A DNA stretch of 64,000 bases from DSXH01 sp020724325. GTDB lineage: Bacteria; Bacteroidota; Ignavibacteria; Ignavibacteriales; Melioribacteraceae. The notes beneath the pieces were generated by a model. The model searched no databases. It saw only the letters and a program-made list of their open reading frames with translations, and had not been told where the DNA came from. A program made the translations under genes and the position numbers. Location of the stretch: positions 161,345-225,344 of the forward strand of contig JBFLYW010000002.1 of the NCBI GenBank assembly GCA_040756515.1. Direction: 5' to 3'. The first letter of the stretch is position 1; each line of letters starts with the position of its first letter. Shown here piece after piece: positions 28,708 to 37,745 of this stretch.

Positions 28708-29544
28708 ATGAGTTTTTATCCTCAACCAAACAAATATCAATGCGGACCTTTTGCACTTAAACATGCTCTTGTTATGTTAGGAATTTTTAAAGATGAAGAT
28801 CAAATAGGAATAATTGCCGGTAGTACCTGGTGGGCAGGTACTGATGAATTTGGTCTTGCAAGAGCAGCCCGGCGTTTTAATTGTAAGATGAAACATTTTC
28901 AATCCAGCAATCCCGATGATGCTAGAAGAATGCTCGTTAATGAATTGAAGAAAGGTCATCCGTGCATTCTTAGCGTTAAAAATTGGGAACACTGGACAAC
29001 CGTTGTAAGCTATCAAAAAGGTAAGTTTGTTATTATTGATAGCGAGCTGGATAAAGTTGTTTCTGTTCAGACTTCTGCACAATTATTGAGAAGCTGGAAG
29101 TATATTGAGAAGGGAACAGGTATTAGAAGTTTTGATGGTTATACTCTTATACCTAAATTCAAAGTTACAACGCGGGCAAAATTTACACCCGAGAAAGCAA
29201 AATATTTGATGTACGATAAGAACGAAGACCTTGCTAATAAGTTCGATCAATATACTAATGACCTTATCAATATCTGTAACCCACGCACAAAGCTTAGTTT
29301 TAATTTCATAACTTTTTCAGAATTTTTAAGACGAAACGAGAAAAACCTTATTAAACGTGTTGCGCAGTGGCATGGCGAACCTACTTATTCTGAATTAAAA
29401 AAAATATTAACTAATATGAAATTTGTTGCAGATGTTTATGATCTTATAGTCCACGAAGATGACGAGAAGAGAGCCGCTATTGATGTTGCTTCTATTTTGA
29501 TGATGTTTTCTTGCGGTAAGTACGGAATGAACCCGATTTATTAA
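28708..29544 (+). CDS. C39-like papain-fold peptidase
   Basis: A cytoplasmic cysteine-protease-like protein of 278 residues from ATG 28708 (a TTG at 28702 would add two). The triad is C12 (QCGPFALKHAL), H95 (WEHWTTVV) and D111 (FVIIDSE), matching peptidase C39 order. No signal peptide is present. It is divergently transcribed from an ATP-grasp ligase 85 bases away. The pair suggests making and cleaving an amide-linked product, or processing a small peptide. The C-terminal domain (about 150-278) is helical and unassigned. Confidence 0.75.
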   Translation: MSFYPQPNKYQCGPFALKHALVMLGIFKDEDQIGIIAGSTWWAGTDEFGLARAARRFNCKMKHFQSSNPDDARRMLVNELKKGHPCILSVKNWEHWTTVVSYQKGKFVIIDSELDKVVSVQTSAQLLRSWKYIEKGTGIRSFDGYTLIPKFKVTTRAKFTPEKAKYLMYDKNEDLANKFDQYTNDLINICNPRTKLSFNFITFSEFLRRNEKNLIKRVAQWHGEPTYSELKKILTNMKFVADVYDLIVHEDDEKRAAIDVASILMMFSCGKYGMNPIY

Positions 29545-29598
29545 TGGAGAATTGAGAATGGAGAATTGAGAATTGAGAATTGTGAATGGAGAGTTTGG
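29545..29598. repeat. GAGAATTGAGAATG microsatellite
   Basis: Short units of GGAGAATTGAGAAT fill the gap between the C39-like gene and the isochorismatase gene. The complement (ATTCTCAATTCTC) occurs again as an in-frame insertion in rpiA at about 54659-54780. Confidence 0.7.
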
Positions 29599-29599
29599 A

Positions 29600-30157
29600 A
29601 TGATAAAACATACTAAATTGCTTAACAGCAAAAAATCTGCTTTGATAGTAATTGATATTCAGGAAAAAATTCTACCGGTAATTTTTCAATATGATAGAGT
29701 AGTAGAAAATTCAATAAAACTTATAAAAGGTTTTAAATCTCTTGGATTGCCTGTTTATTATACTGAGCAGTATCCAAAGGGTTTAGGACCTACTCTGTTA
29801 CAAGTAAAAGAAGCATTGGAAGATGCAAGAGCTATAGAGAAAATGAGTTTCAGCTGTTACGGCGCACCCGGATTATTCGAAGAACTGCAAAACAAAAAAA
29901 TTGAACAGGTTGTATTATGCGGTGTAGAAGCTCATGTGTGCGTTATGCAGACAGCTCTTGATTTAGCCGCAAATGGATTTCAAGTTCATGTTGCAGCCGA
30001 TGCAGTTTCATCAAGAAGGGAATTTGATTTTAACATTGCGCTTAACAGAATGAAGTCTAACAATGCAGAAGTTACCTTAACAGAATCTGTGCTGTTTGAA
30101 CTTTTGGAAGTTTGCGGAACGGATCAGTTTAAATTTGTTTCTAAACTTGTAAAGTGA
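29600..30157 (+). CDS. isochorismatase-family hydrolase
   Basis: A cytoplasmic cysteine hydrolase of 185 residues. I chose ATG 29600, as upstream codons come from the microsatellite. The catalytic triad is D19 (VIDIQEK), K81 (IEKMSFSC) and C114 (CGVEAHVCVMQTA); the cis-peptide motif GVEAHVC is intact. Such enzymes hydrolyse isochorismate, nicotinamide or N-carbamoyl compounds; here the substrate is unknown. It is downstream of the C39-like gene and converges head-on with the SixA gene, one base away. Confidence 0.87.
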   Translation: MIKHTKLLNSKKSALIVIDIQEKILPVIFQYDRVVENSIKLIKGFKSLGLPVYYTEQYPKGLGPTLLQVKEALEDARAIEKMSFSCYGAPGLFEELQNKKIEQVVLCGVEAHVCVMQTALDLAANGFQVHVAADAVSSRREFDFNIALNRMKSNNAEVTLTESVLFELLEVCGTDQFKFVSKLVK

Positions 30158-30158
30158 T

Positions 30159-30656
30159 TTACTTAAAATACTTTTTTGGAAATTCCAGCCGGAAAGTTTT
30201 TCCTTTGCCCATTTCAACTTTGTGCCAGTTTTTTTCATAAAACCCTATTCCCACAATTCCACACGTCGGAATATTAGTTATGAATTTGTTCCCAAGGTGA
30301 TTTGCATAATGTGTAATTGACGGATTATGCCCGAATACGAACACAATATTATGTGAATCCGGAATACTTTGAACAATTGCTTCCAATTCTTTAATGCCGC
30401 TTAGATAGATAGATTTTTCTAATAGAATTTTGTTTTTAGGGTAATCGAATTTATCTGCAAAAATTTGAGCAGTACTTATTGCACGAAGTGCGGGACTCGA
30501 AATTATTAAGTCGGGTACAACTTTTTCTTCTTTGAGAAGCAAAGCCATAAATGGAGCGTCTCTATTACCGCGTTTGTTTAAAGGTCTTTCAAAGTCGGTT
30601 AAGTCCTTGTCATCCCAGCTCGATTTTGCATGCCGGATTAAGTAGAGTGTTTTCAT
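30159..30656 (-). CDS. sixA: SixA-like phosphohistidine phosphatase
   Basis: A histidine phosphatase of 165 residues. The RHAKSSW motif (8-14) carries the phospho-accepting His; ISSPALRA and the VFGHNPSITHYAN motif complete the active site. SixA-type enzymes remove phosphate from the HPt domains of two-component proteins or from the nitrogen PTS. Its start overlaps the end of the HD-domain gene by four bases (ATGA type), so the two form an operon. Confidence 0.87.
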   Translation of the reverse strand: MKTLYLIRHAKSSWDDKDLTDFERPLNKRGNRDAPFMALLLKEEKVVPDLIISSPALRAISTAQIFADKFDYPKNKILLEKSIYLSGIKELEAIVQSIPDSHNIVFVFGHNPSITHYANHLGNKFITNIPTCGIVGIGFYEKNWHKVEMGKGKTFRLEFPKKYFK

Positions 30657-31264
30657 AGCATTCCGGATTTTAATTTATCTAACCTTCTTTTCATTTCGCC
30701 AAGGTGTTTCTGTTTTAATTGCTCGAGCATATTTTGGGCGTAGTTTGTAAAAAACCGATGGGACGAAATAAACTCAATACTCTTTTCCAGCCATTCCACT
30801 TCAGAAAGCGATCTGCCAAAGTGAAATTCAAATTCTAATCTGAATAAATCATTTCTAAACACAAAATCTTTTTTACCCAAATGTGAAAGATCGGCATCGC
30901 ACAGAATTTCTTCTAATAAATTTTTGGGTTTCTGCGGAATCTTTGTAGATAATATACACTTACAGACTATTTCAATTTTCTCTTCAGGGTAATTTTCTTC
31001 GAGAAGGAACTGTCTGGCATATTCAGCGCCGCGTTCTTCATGTCCTTCGGAAACGTCTACATAACCAAGGTCGTGGAAACATGCTGCAATCTGCAAAATT
31101 TCCAGTTCAGAATCCGAAAGGGATTCTGCTTCACCAATAATTTTACACGATGAAATAACTTCGCGTGTATGAATTACATCGTGGTAAACATTTTCTGGAG
31201 AGGCTTTGGCATATAGAGTTGAGATCACATACTCTTCAGCTTTTTCTAGTAAACGTGGATTCAT
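30653..31264 (-). CDS. HD-domain hydrolase
   Basis: A metal-dependent phosphohydrolase-like protein of 203 residues. The HD motif is H64-D65 in CFHDLGYVD, preceded by H28 (VYHDVIH) and followed by H75 (EGHEERGAEYA) and CDADLSHLGKKD, the expected His/Asp ligand set. No second domain is present. Substrate not predictable; possibilities include nucleotides and cyclic dinucleotides. It is transcribed first in a two-gene unit with sixA. Confidence 0.85.
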   Translation of the reverse strand: MNPRLLEKAEEYVISTLYAKASPENVYHDVIHTREVISSCKIIGEAESLSDSELEILQIAACFHDLGYVDVSEGHEERGAEYARQFLLEENYPEEKIEIVCKCILSTKIPQKPKNLLEEILCDADLSHLGKKDFVFRNDLFRLEFEFHFGRSLSEVEWLEKSIEFISSHRFFTNYAQNMLEQLKQKHLGEMKRRLDKLKSGML

Positions 31265-31690
31265 ATCTAAATCTTTTTTAATGGCTGAAATTTAAGAAAT
31301 TCCCGGTAAGAGTCGAAAAAATTAAATCACATTCATCCTTGAAGGTAAACGAATGCTTTTCATATTCTGATGACCTGCAAGGTTATCAAGGTTAACTGTT
31401 CGATCTGTGTGCTATCAGGAGAGTAAACGGCACGCAGATTTAACAGATAAAACAGATTGGAACTGATTTTCTTAATCTGCTTTTATCAGTTTAATCTGTT
31501 CGATCTGTGTGCTATCAGGAGAGTAAACGGCACGCAGATTTAACAGATAAAACAGATTGGAACTGATTTTCTTAATCTGCTTTTATCAGTTTAATCTGTT
31601 CGATCTGTGTGCTATCAGGAGAGTAAACGGCACACAGATTTAACTGATTGTAAGCTATGAAAAATAAAAAATGAAATCTAAGTAATAATT
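31265..31690. repeat. 100-bp tandem repeat with a REP-like pair
   Basis: A diverged REP pair occurs at about 31334-31395. From 31401 two 100-base units (GATCTGTGTGCTATCAGG ... CAGATTTAAC ... ACTGATTTTCTTAATCTGC) run to 31600, and a third partial copy follows. This is the same family as the 102-base array at 40.4 kb. No gene is present. Confidence 0.85.
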
Positions 31691-32395
31691 TTAATGGCAC
31701 GGTGCAGGTTGCTCAATGACTGTTTTTTGAAACTTTGGACTTAGATATGGAATCCCCAGATTCAATCCTCTCAAAATAAAAATCAGTGCAAGCAGAATGG
31801 CAAAAGCCGGAATTAATTTATTAACCTTCCTTTTCAGATTGATGTTAATAATTTTTCCAAACAGAGCAGTTGCAAGCATTACAGGAAATGTACCAAGCCC
31901 GAACATTGCCATGTAAAGTGCACCCGAGATCCAATCCACCGTGGAAACAGCGCCGGCAATTCCTACATATACAAATCCGCATGGAAGCAATCCATTAAGA
32001 ACTCCGATTGTAAATAGGGACGAATTGGATTTCTTAGAAATCATAGACGCAAACCGCGCTTTAATAATATTTGTAGTTTCTCTATACACAAAAGTATTAG
32101 CAGCTTTATTTTTTAGCTTACGCGGTGTTAATACATAGGCAAGAATTATAATGCCAAATGCAACTGATAAATCCTGCTGAAGTCCAAACAAAACAAGTCG
32201 GCTGCCAAATAATCCAAAGAGTCCGCCTAATAAAGTGTAAGTAAAAATTCTACCGAGGTTGTAAAGTATACGCCCGGCAAAAATTTTTAATTGTGAATCG
32301 CCTATAACCGGCAAGGCTAAAACAATTGGGCCGCACATACCGATGCAATGAAGACTGCCAAAAAATCCTACAAGAAAACCGGTCCATATTTCCAT
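31691..32395 (-). CDS. TauE/SafE-like membrane protein of the cbb3 operon
   Basis: A 234-residue protein with six predicted membrane segments. The N-terminal FFGSLHCIGMCGPIVLALP motif, with CxxxC and Met, is typical of the small SafE/DsbD-like family found beside cco genes, and fits metal (copper) handling. It has the last position in the operon, one base overlapping ccoH. Its role in copper delivery to the oxidase is inferred from context. Confidence 0.8.
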   Translation of the reverse strand: MEIWTGFLVGFFGSLHCIGMCGPIVLALPVIGDSQLKIFAGRILYNLGRIFTYTLLGGLFGLFGSRLVLFGLQQDLSVAFGIIILAYVLTPRKLKNKAANTFVYRETTNIIKARFASMISKKSNSSLFTIGVLNGLLPCGFVYVGIAGAVSTVDWISGALYMAMFGLGTFPVMLATALFGKIININLKRKVNKLIPAFAILLALIFILRGLNLGIPYLSPKFQKTVIEQPAPCH

Positions 32396-32838
32396 TAGTT
32401 TAGCATAAGAATTTTTTCGTTGTAATAGTAATTGCTATTAGATTCCCAGTCAACTTTTACCTTCCAAATGCCCTTAATAAATTTTTGCCTTGCAACAAAC
32501 TGGGTGTGTGATGAATCAGTGTTAATATCAACAACAAAATCTTTTGATGGGTCGGAAGGTCTGTAAAATTGAATTTTACCGCCAAGTGATTTGTAATCGA
32601 ACTGTTTTGGAAAAATAAATTTTATTTCATCTTGTTGATTGATAATTTGAAGCTGCTCTTCAAGCTGATTTGCTCTGTTAATTTTATCTATCTTATTCTG
32701 GTATTCAAGTCCCTCGGCATAATAATTATCCGTAACAAGAGGTACGTCCTGATTCATAAATACAAAGACCATAATTAAAACACCAGCAATAAAAAGAATA
32801 TAAGAAGCGGCAATTTTTATTCCCCAAGAAATTTTCAT
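32395..32838 (-). CDS. ccoH: FixH/CcoH-like cbb3 oxidase assembly protein
   Basis: A 147-residue protein with one N-terminal membrane segment (about 10-28) and an extracytoplasmic beta-domain. The sequence VPLVTDNYYAEGLEYQNKIDKINRA matches the FixH family's signature, and the terminal GIWKVKVDWESN is also characteristic. CcoH stabilises cbb3 oxidase assembly. It overlaps ccoG by four bases upstream and the SafE-like gene by one base downstream. Confidence 0.88.
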   Translation of the reverse strand: MKISWGIKIAASYILFIAGVLIMVFVFMNQDVPLVTDNYYAEGLEYQNKIDKINRANQLEEQLQIINQQDEIKFIFPKQFDYKSLGGKIQFYRPSDPSKDFVVDINTDSSHTQFVARQKFIKGIWKVKVDWESNSNYYYNEKILMLN

Positions 32839-34232
32839 TTTACTTTTCCCAGAAATGATGTTTGAATAACGTCGAGCACTTTATTATTCGATTTAACGGC
32901 AATCTGCAAAGGTGTTTTCATAGTTTTAAGTTCGCTTTTATGAAGGATTACTAAAAATTTTGCTTCGGAAACACCTTGCGGTTCCATATTCAAATCTTTG
33001 CCAATCAATATTATTTCGCCGTTAATATTCTCTAATTCAAGATAAACCGGTAAGTGATTAAATGTTTTGTTCACAATTTTAAGATCGTAAATATTGCTTA
33101 TTTTATCATTCGGTTGTTCCTGAAACAATAACCCTGGTGTTCTTAGAACGCTTAATTCAACAGGAGCTCTGTTAATCACCATAAAGAGAATAATTACGGT
33201 CAATACAAAAAGAACGCTGCTGTAACCGACAGCACGTGGAGTAAAAAAAGACTGCTTTCCAATTTCAATTTGGTTTTTTGACGTATAACGTATTAAACCA
33301 CCTGGACGCTTTACTTTTTCCATTACATTATTGCATGCATCAATGCAAGCAGTACAGTTAACACATTCGAGCTGAGTTCCGTTTCTTATATCGATGCCGG
33401 TTGGGCATACATCCACACATAAGCCGCAGTCAATACAATCGCCAAGAACTATTACTTCATTTTTTCTGATCTTTCCTCTCGGCTCACCGCGTTTATAATC
33501 GTAAAGAATAACAATAGAATTTTGGTCCAGCATAACATCCTGCAGTCTTCCATAAGGGCAGACAATTGTACATGCCTGTTCACGGAAGTAAGCAAAAACA
33601 AAGTAGAAAAACCCGGATAATATCAATACAGCAGTAAATGTTCCGAAATGTTCTGAAGGTGAATCTGAAATGTATTTTTGCAGCTTATCAATACCAATTA
33701 TGTAGGCAAGAAAAAAATTAGCAATAAGAAAAGAAATTGCAAAGAAGATGATCTGTTTAGAACTTTTCTTAAGAATTTTATTTGCATTCCATCCGGATTT
33801 ATTTAGCAATTTCTGTTTGTTGGAATTTCCTTCAATCAAGTATTCAATTTTTCTAAAGACCATTTCCATAAAAACTGTTTGAGGGCAAATCCATCCGCAG
33901 AATAGTCTTCCGTAAACTACAGTAAATAAAAATATCGAGACAATAAATGCAATCATAATTAAGGCGAACAAATGAAAATCGTGAGGACCGAATGGAAGTC
34001 CGAATAAAATAAATTTACGTTCAATCACATTTAGAATTATAAACGGATGTCCGCCAATTTTAATAAAAGGCGCACCGAATAAGAACAAGAGAAGAATAAT
34101 GCTTACAATAGTTCTTGCATTATATAATTTGCCCGAAGGTTTTTTGGAGTAGATCCAAATCCGTTTACCTTCTTTTATAACGGTCGCAATTGAATCACGG
34201 AATGATTCAACGGTCTTTATTTCTTGTTCCAT
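32835..34232 (-). CDS. ccoG: cytochrome c oxidase accessory protein CcoG
   Basis: A membrane-bound iron-sulfur protein of 465 residues that helps reduce copper for cbb3 oxidase maturation. Five membrane segments (about 40-62, 85-110, 160-182, 195-215, 335-355) surround the cytoplasmic Cys motifs GDCIDCGLCVDVCPTGI and CVNCTACIDACNN, which bind two 4Fe-4S clusters; EQACTIVCPYGR is a further conserved motif. The C-terminal part (about 360-465) is a beta-sandwich. It lies between ccoP and ccoH. Confidence 0.94.
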   Translation of the reverse strand: MEQEIKTVESFRDSIATVIKEGKRIWIYSKKPSGKLYNARTIVSIILLLFLFGAPFIKIGGHPFIILNVIERKFILFGLPFGPHDFHLFALIMIAFIVSIFLFTVVYGRLFCGWICPQTVFMEMVFRKIEYLIEGNSNKQKLLNKSGWNANKILKKSSKQIIFFAISFLIANFFLAYIIGIDKLQKYISDSPSEHFGTFTAVLILSGFFYFVFAYFREQACTIVCPYGRLQDVMLDQNSIVILYDYKRGEPRGKIRKNEVIVLGDCIDCGLCVDVCPTGIDIRNGTQLECVNCTACIDACNNVMEKVKRPGGLIRYTSKNQIEIGKQSFFTPRAVGYSSVLFVLTVIILFMVINRAPVELSVLRTPGLLFQEQPNDKISNIYDLKIVNKTFNHLPVYLELENINGEIILIGKDLNMEPQGVSEAKFLVILHKSELKTMKTPLQIAVKSNNKVLDVIQTSFLGKVK

Positions 34233-34305
34233 AAACAGTTTTAATCAGATGAACATTTTTGAGTATCATATTTCTTTTAGCAAAACAACATCAGTAAATA
34301 ATATT

Positions 34306-35166
34306 TTAACTGCCTTTAGTAACTTGTTGATTATTATCAGCCGGTTCAACCCATTTTGTACCTTCAGGCGCTTTACCGTTTGGCGGATTTGTGTTATGAA
34401 GAGTAATAATATAGCTCGATGCAGATTGCATCTTTTTAGGATCCAACTGAGCTTCCCAGCTTATCATTCCTTTTGCCGGCACTCCGTATTTAATAGTCTT
34501 AAAAATATTTTTTATGCCTCCGCCGTTAATCCAAAAATCGTCTGTTAAATTTGGACCAACAAGCCCTTCCCCATTTTGACCGTGACAAGATGCACAGTTT
34601 TTAATGTATATTTCTTTTCCCTCGGAGAGTGAAGCGGCATCATTAACAAATTTTACTGTCTCTTCATTTATAAATGCACCGGTTCGAATTAAAAAATCAC
34701 GTTCTTGCCTTGCTTGTTCAATTTCTGCTACATATTCTTTGGATTGAACCTGTCCATCGTTGAATACATGATAAGTAAGAAGATAAATTGCCGCCCAGAT
34801 TATTGTTCCGTAAAAAAGCATGCTGAACCATGGCGGTATTCTGTTATCCAGTTCTTTTATTCCATCATAATTGTGAGAGAGCAATATTTCTTTTTCATTT
34901 TCAATTGGCGTTGAACGTGTAAGAAATTTTCTTAAAGCAATTAAAGGTGTCTTAAAAGTTTTGCCTTCGGAATCCTCTTTTTCAGAATATACAACTATCA
35001 ACCATAGCACAAATGCAGTCATCAAAATCATTACAACCATCATAAATTTCATAACATTTTCCAGGGATAGATCGGATTCTGCAGCTTGTGTGGTTGAAAA
35101 GCCGATCAATGAGAAGACCAATGTATTAATCAGAAATGCAATTCTATTATTTTGTTTCATCTTCAT
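34306..35166 (-). CDS. ccoP: cbb3 oxidase diheme-subunit homologue CcoP, monoheme form
   Basis: A 286-residue membrane-anchored c-type cytochrome. Two membrane segments lie near 8-30 (possible cleavable signal) and 40-62, with a further one near 115-135. Only one heme motif, C191-A-S-C194-H195, is present; canonical CcoP has two, so this is the shorter single-heme form seen in parts of Bacteroidota. The first Met at 35166 overlaps the end of ccoQ by 20 bases; a second Met two codons on is possible. Confidence 0.9.
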   Translation of the reverse strand: MKMKQNNRIAFLINTLVFSLIGFSTTQAAESDLSLENVMKFMMVVMILMTAFVLWLIVVYSEKEDSEGKTFKTPLIALRKFLTRSTPIENEKEILLSHNYDGIKELDNRIPPWFSMLFYGTIIWAAIYLLTYHVFNDGQVQSKEYVAEIEQARQERDFLIRTGAFINEETVKFVNDAASLSEGKEIYIKNCASCHGQNGEGLVGPNLTDDFWINGGGIKNIFKTIKYGVPAKGMISWEAQLDPKKMQSASSYIITLHNTNPPNGKAPEGTKWVEPADNNQQVTKGS

Positions 35167-35350
35167 TCTCGTTATTGTTTTTTATTTCTTTATTATCTTC
35201 TAAAGGAAGATTACGCAATTGAGTAATATTTTTTTTATCCATCCGTACTGTTTTAACAATTATAAAAATGTATAATCCGAAAAAAACAATTAAACCGATA
35301 ATTGGAAATATTGATATGACATCAATAGAGCTTAAGTATTTGGAAATCAT
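35147..35350 (-). CDS. ccoQ: CcoQ-like small membrane subunit
   Basis: A 67-residue protein from ATG 35350, which overlaps the ccoNO stop by four bases. One membrane segment (about 12-34, IFPIIGLIVFFGLYIFIIV) is followed by a charged tail rich in N, E and K. Position, size and topology match CcoQ. A longer start at 35425 would run back into ccoNO and is rejected. Confidence 0.8.
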   Translation of the reverse strand: MISKYLSSIDVISIFPIIGLIVFFGLYIFIIVKTVRMDKKNITQLRNLPLEDNKEIKNNNENEDETK

Positions 35351-37467
35351 TTTGTTTGGTTTCCTTTTATATCTTTTCCTAATCTTTGCAGATAAGCAAT
35401 AAGAGCAATAACGTCGGTATTCCACTCAGCCGCAACTCCATTATTAATTAAGTCGTCAGCTATTTCATTGGCTTGTTTAACAAGGTCCTGGTTTGCAAAT
35501 TTTTCATAACCATCTTCGTAAGGAACGCCGATAGATCTTAAAGCATTAATTTTGGCAGTTGTGGATGAAGTATCAAGAGTTTGTGTTAGCAGCCAGGGAT
35601 ATTTTGGCATAGTAGAACCGGGTGACATTTGCCTGGGGTCTTCAAAGTGTAAATAATGCCACAGATTAGAGTACTTACCGCCTACGCGAAGCAGATCGGG
35701 TCCTGTTCGTTTAGAGCCCCATAGGAATGGATGGTCGTAAACATATTCGCCGGCTTTAGAATATTCGCCATATCGTTCGGTTTCTGATCTAAAAGGACGA
35801 ACAAGCTGCGAATGGCATGTGTTGCATCCTTCTCTAATGTAAATATCTCTTCCTTGCATTTCAAGAGGAGTATAAGGTTTAACACTTGCAATAGTTGGAA
35901 TGTTGGATTTAACTACAAATGTGGGAACGAATTCGACTATACCGCCAATTAGAATTGCGATAGTTGCAAGAATAGTAAATTGAACCGGTCTTTTTTCCAG
36001 CCACCTGTGGATCATTCCGCGTTTCATTTTATCTTTTTCTAATATTAGCGATGGAGCTTCAGCTTCTTCGTACTTAATAAACTTACCTCGTTTTGCAGTC
36101 TTTAATAAATTATAACCCATTAAAAAGATTCCGATAAAATAAAGCAAACCGCCTAAGGATCTTATTATATGAAATGGAATAATCTGTAATGTAGTTTCAA
36201 GAAAGTTTGGATATTGAAGAATACCGAGAGGAGTAAATTGTTTCCACATTAATGATTGTGCAATACCCGACCAGTACAATGGTATTGCATAAAAGACAAT
36301 ACCTAAAGTAGAAATCCAGAAATGTGCATTTGCCATCTTCTTTGAATAGAGTTCTGTATTCCACATTTTAGGAATTAGCCAGTATAAAACTCCGAATGTA
36401 AGCATTCCATTCCATCCGAGAGCGCCGATGTGAACATGTGCAATTATCCAATCTGTAAAGTGAGCAATTGCATTTACATTTTTAAGAGAGAGCATCGGTC
36501 CTTCAAACGTTGCCATTCCGTATGCTGTAACAGCGACAACCATAAATTTTAATATTGGGTTATCGCGCACACGGTCCCATGCCCCGCGCAATGTTAAAAG
36601 CCCGTTTATCATTCCTCCCCAGGATGGCGCAATTAACATTACAGAAAAAACTGTTCCTAATGATTGTGCCCAATCCGGAAGTGCTGAATAAAGCAGATGA
36701 TGCGGACCTGCCCATATATATAAAAATATTAAAGCCCAAAAGTGAAGTATCGAAAGACGGTAGGAGTAAACAGGTCTGTTTGCCGCCTTAGGAAGGAAGT
36801 AATACATCAAACCTAAAAACGGAGTTGTAAGGAAAAATGCTACTGCGTTATGACCATACCACCATTGAACTAGTGCATCTTGAACACCGGCATAAATTGG
36901 ATAGCTCTTGAAAAAACTTGCGGGAACTTCAAGTGAATTTACTACATGAAGAACAGTTACTGTTACAAACGTTGCAATATAAAACCAGATTGCTACATAC
37001 ATATGCTTTTCGCGACGCTTAATAATTGTACCTAACATATTTGCTCCAAATGCAAGCCATACCAGAGCAATTAGTATATCGATCGGCCATTCCAATTCTG
37101 CATATTCTTTGCTTGTTGTTATTCCCAGCGGTAAAGTAATTGCAGCCAGGATGATTATTGACTGCCAGCCCCAGAAATGAAATTTGCTAAGTAACGTACT
37201 CCACATGCTTGCTTTGCATAATCTTGGCAGCGAATAATATATTCCGGCAAAAATCAAATTGCCCACGAAAGCAAAAATTACAGCGTTGGTATGGAGCGGA
37301 CGTATTCGCCCATATGTTAAGTATGGAATTCCGAAATTTAATTCGGGCATGTAGAGTTGAATAGCGATAATTATACCAACAAGCATTCCTACAATTCCCC
37401 ATACTACAGTAGCAATTGTAAAGTGCTTGACAATCTGGTTATCATAATTGAATTTTTCCACTGTCAT
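35347..37467 (-). CDS. ccoNO: fused cbb3 oxidase subunits I and II (CcoN-CcoO)
   Basis: The catalytic core of the cbb3 terminal oxidase, 706 residues. Residues 1-470 are CcoN (12 membrane segments; His-bearing motifs RPLHTNAVIF, WWYGHNAVAFFLT, IWAGPHHLLYSALP, HVHIGALGWNG). Residues about 495-700 are CcoO, with one membrane anchor and a heme c motif C548-N-T-C551-H552. The two subunits are separate proteins in Proteobacteria; the fusion is known in the Bacteroidota/Chlorobi group. The oxidase reduces O2 at low concentration and pumps protons. Confidence 0.95.
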   Translation of the reverse strand: MTVEKFNYDNQIVKHFTIATVVWGIVGMLVGIIIAIQLYMPELNFGIPYLTYGRIRPLHTNAVIFAFVGNLIFAGIYYSLPRLCKASMWSTLLSKFHFWGWQSIIILAAITLPLGITTSKEYAELEWPIDILIALVWLAFGANMLGTIIKRREKHMYVAIWFYIATFVTVTVLHVVNSLEVPASFFKSYPIYAGVQDALVQWWYGHNAVAFFLTTPFLGLMYYFLPKAANRPVYSYRLSILHFWALIFLYIWAGPHHLLYSALPDWAQSLGTVFSVMLIAPSWGGMINGLLTLRGAWDRVRDNPILKFMVVAVTAYGMATFEGPMLSLKNVNAIAHFTDWIIAHVHIGALGWNGMLTFGVLYWLIPKMWNTELYSKKMANAHFWISTLGIVFYAIPLYWSGIAQSLMWKQFTPLGILQYPNFLETTLQIIPFHIIRSLGGLLYFIGIFLMGYNLLKTAKRGKFIKYEEAEAPSLILEKDKMKRGMIHRWLEKRPVQFTILATIAILIGGIVEFVPTFVVKSNIPTIASVKPYTPLEMQGRDIYIREGCNTCHSQLVRPFRSETERYGEYSKAGEYVYDHPFLWGSKRTGPDLLRVGGKYSNLWHYLHFEDPRQMSPGSTMPKYPWLLTQTLDTSSTTAKINALRSIGVPYEDGYEKFANQDLVKQANEIADDLINNGVAAEWNTDVIALIAYLQRLGKDIKGNQTK

Positions 37468-37514
37468 TAATACAGCTCCTGTTTACTTAATGTATGATTA
37501 ATAATGTAAAATCT

Positions 37515-37605
37515 ATATTCTCTTCATTCATCACTCTGCACTCTTCACTCATCACTCAGCTCTCTTCACTCTGCTCTCTTCACTCTGCTCTCTTCACTCT
37601 CTTTT
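37515..37605. repeat. TCTTCACTCTGC microsatellite
   Basis: Imperfect units of TCTTCACTCTGCTC and TTCACTCATCACTC fill the ccoS-ccoNO gap and overlap the last codons of ccoS. Nothing else is seen in the gap. Confidence 0.75.
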
Positions 37606-37745
37606 TTTTTGTTCTCAAATAAAATTCTTATAGCCGGCGTATGTTTATCGTCATACTGACCGCTTCTAACCGCCCACAAGTATGCTATGAGGAATCCAAC
37701 TGCTACAAACAAACTGGCACCAATTAATACAAAAACAACAGACAT
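37566..37745 (-). CDS. ccoS: cbb3 oxidase assembly protein CcoS
   Basis: A 59-residue protein starting at ATG 37745, whose A is shared with the TGA stop of ccoI (TGATG). It reads MSVVFVLIGASLFVAVGFLIAYLWAVRSGQYDD..., the standard CcoS pattern of one membrane segment then a polar stretch with SGQ(Y/F)DD. The last ten residues (EESRVKRAE) and stop fall in a GAGTGAAGAGAGC microsatellite that runs on toward 37520, so the C-terminus is probably repeat-derived. CcoS is needed for heme and copper insertion into CcoN. Confidence 0.88.
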   Translation of the reverse strand: MSVVFVLIGASLFVAVGFLIAYLWAVRSGQYDDKHTPAIRILFENKKKESEESRVKRAE

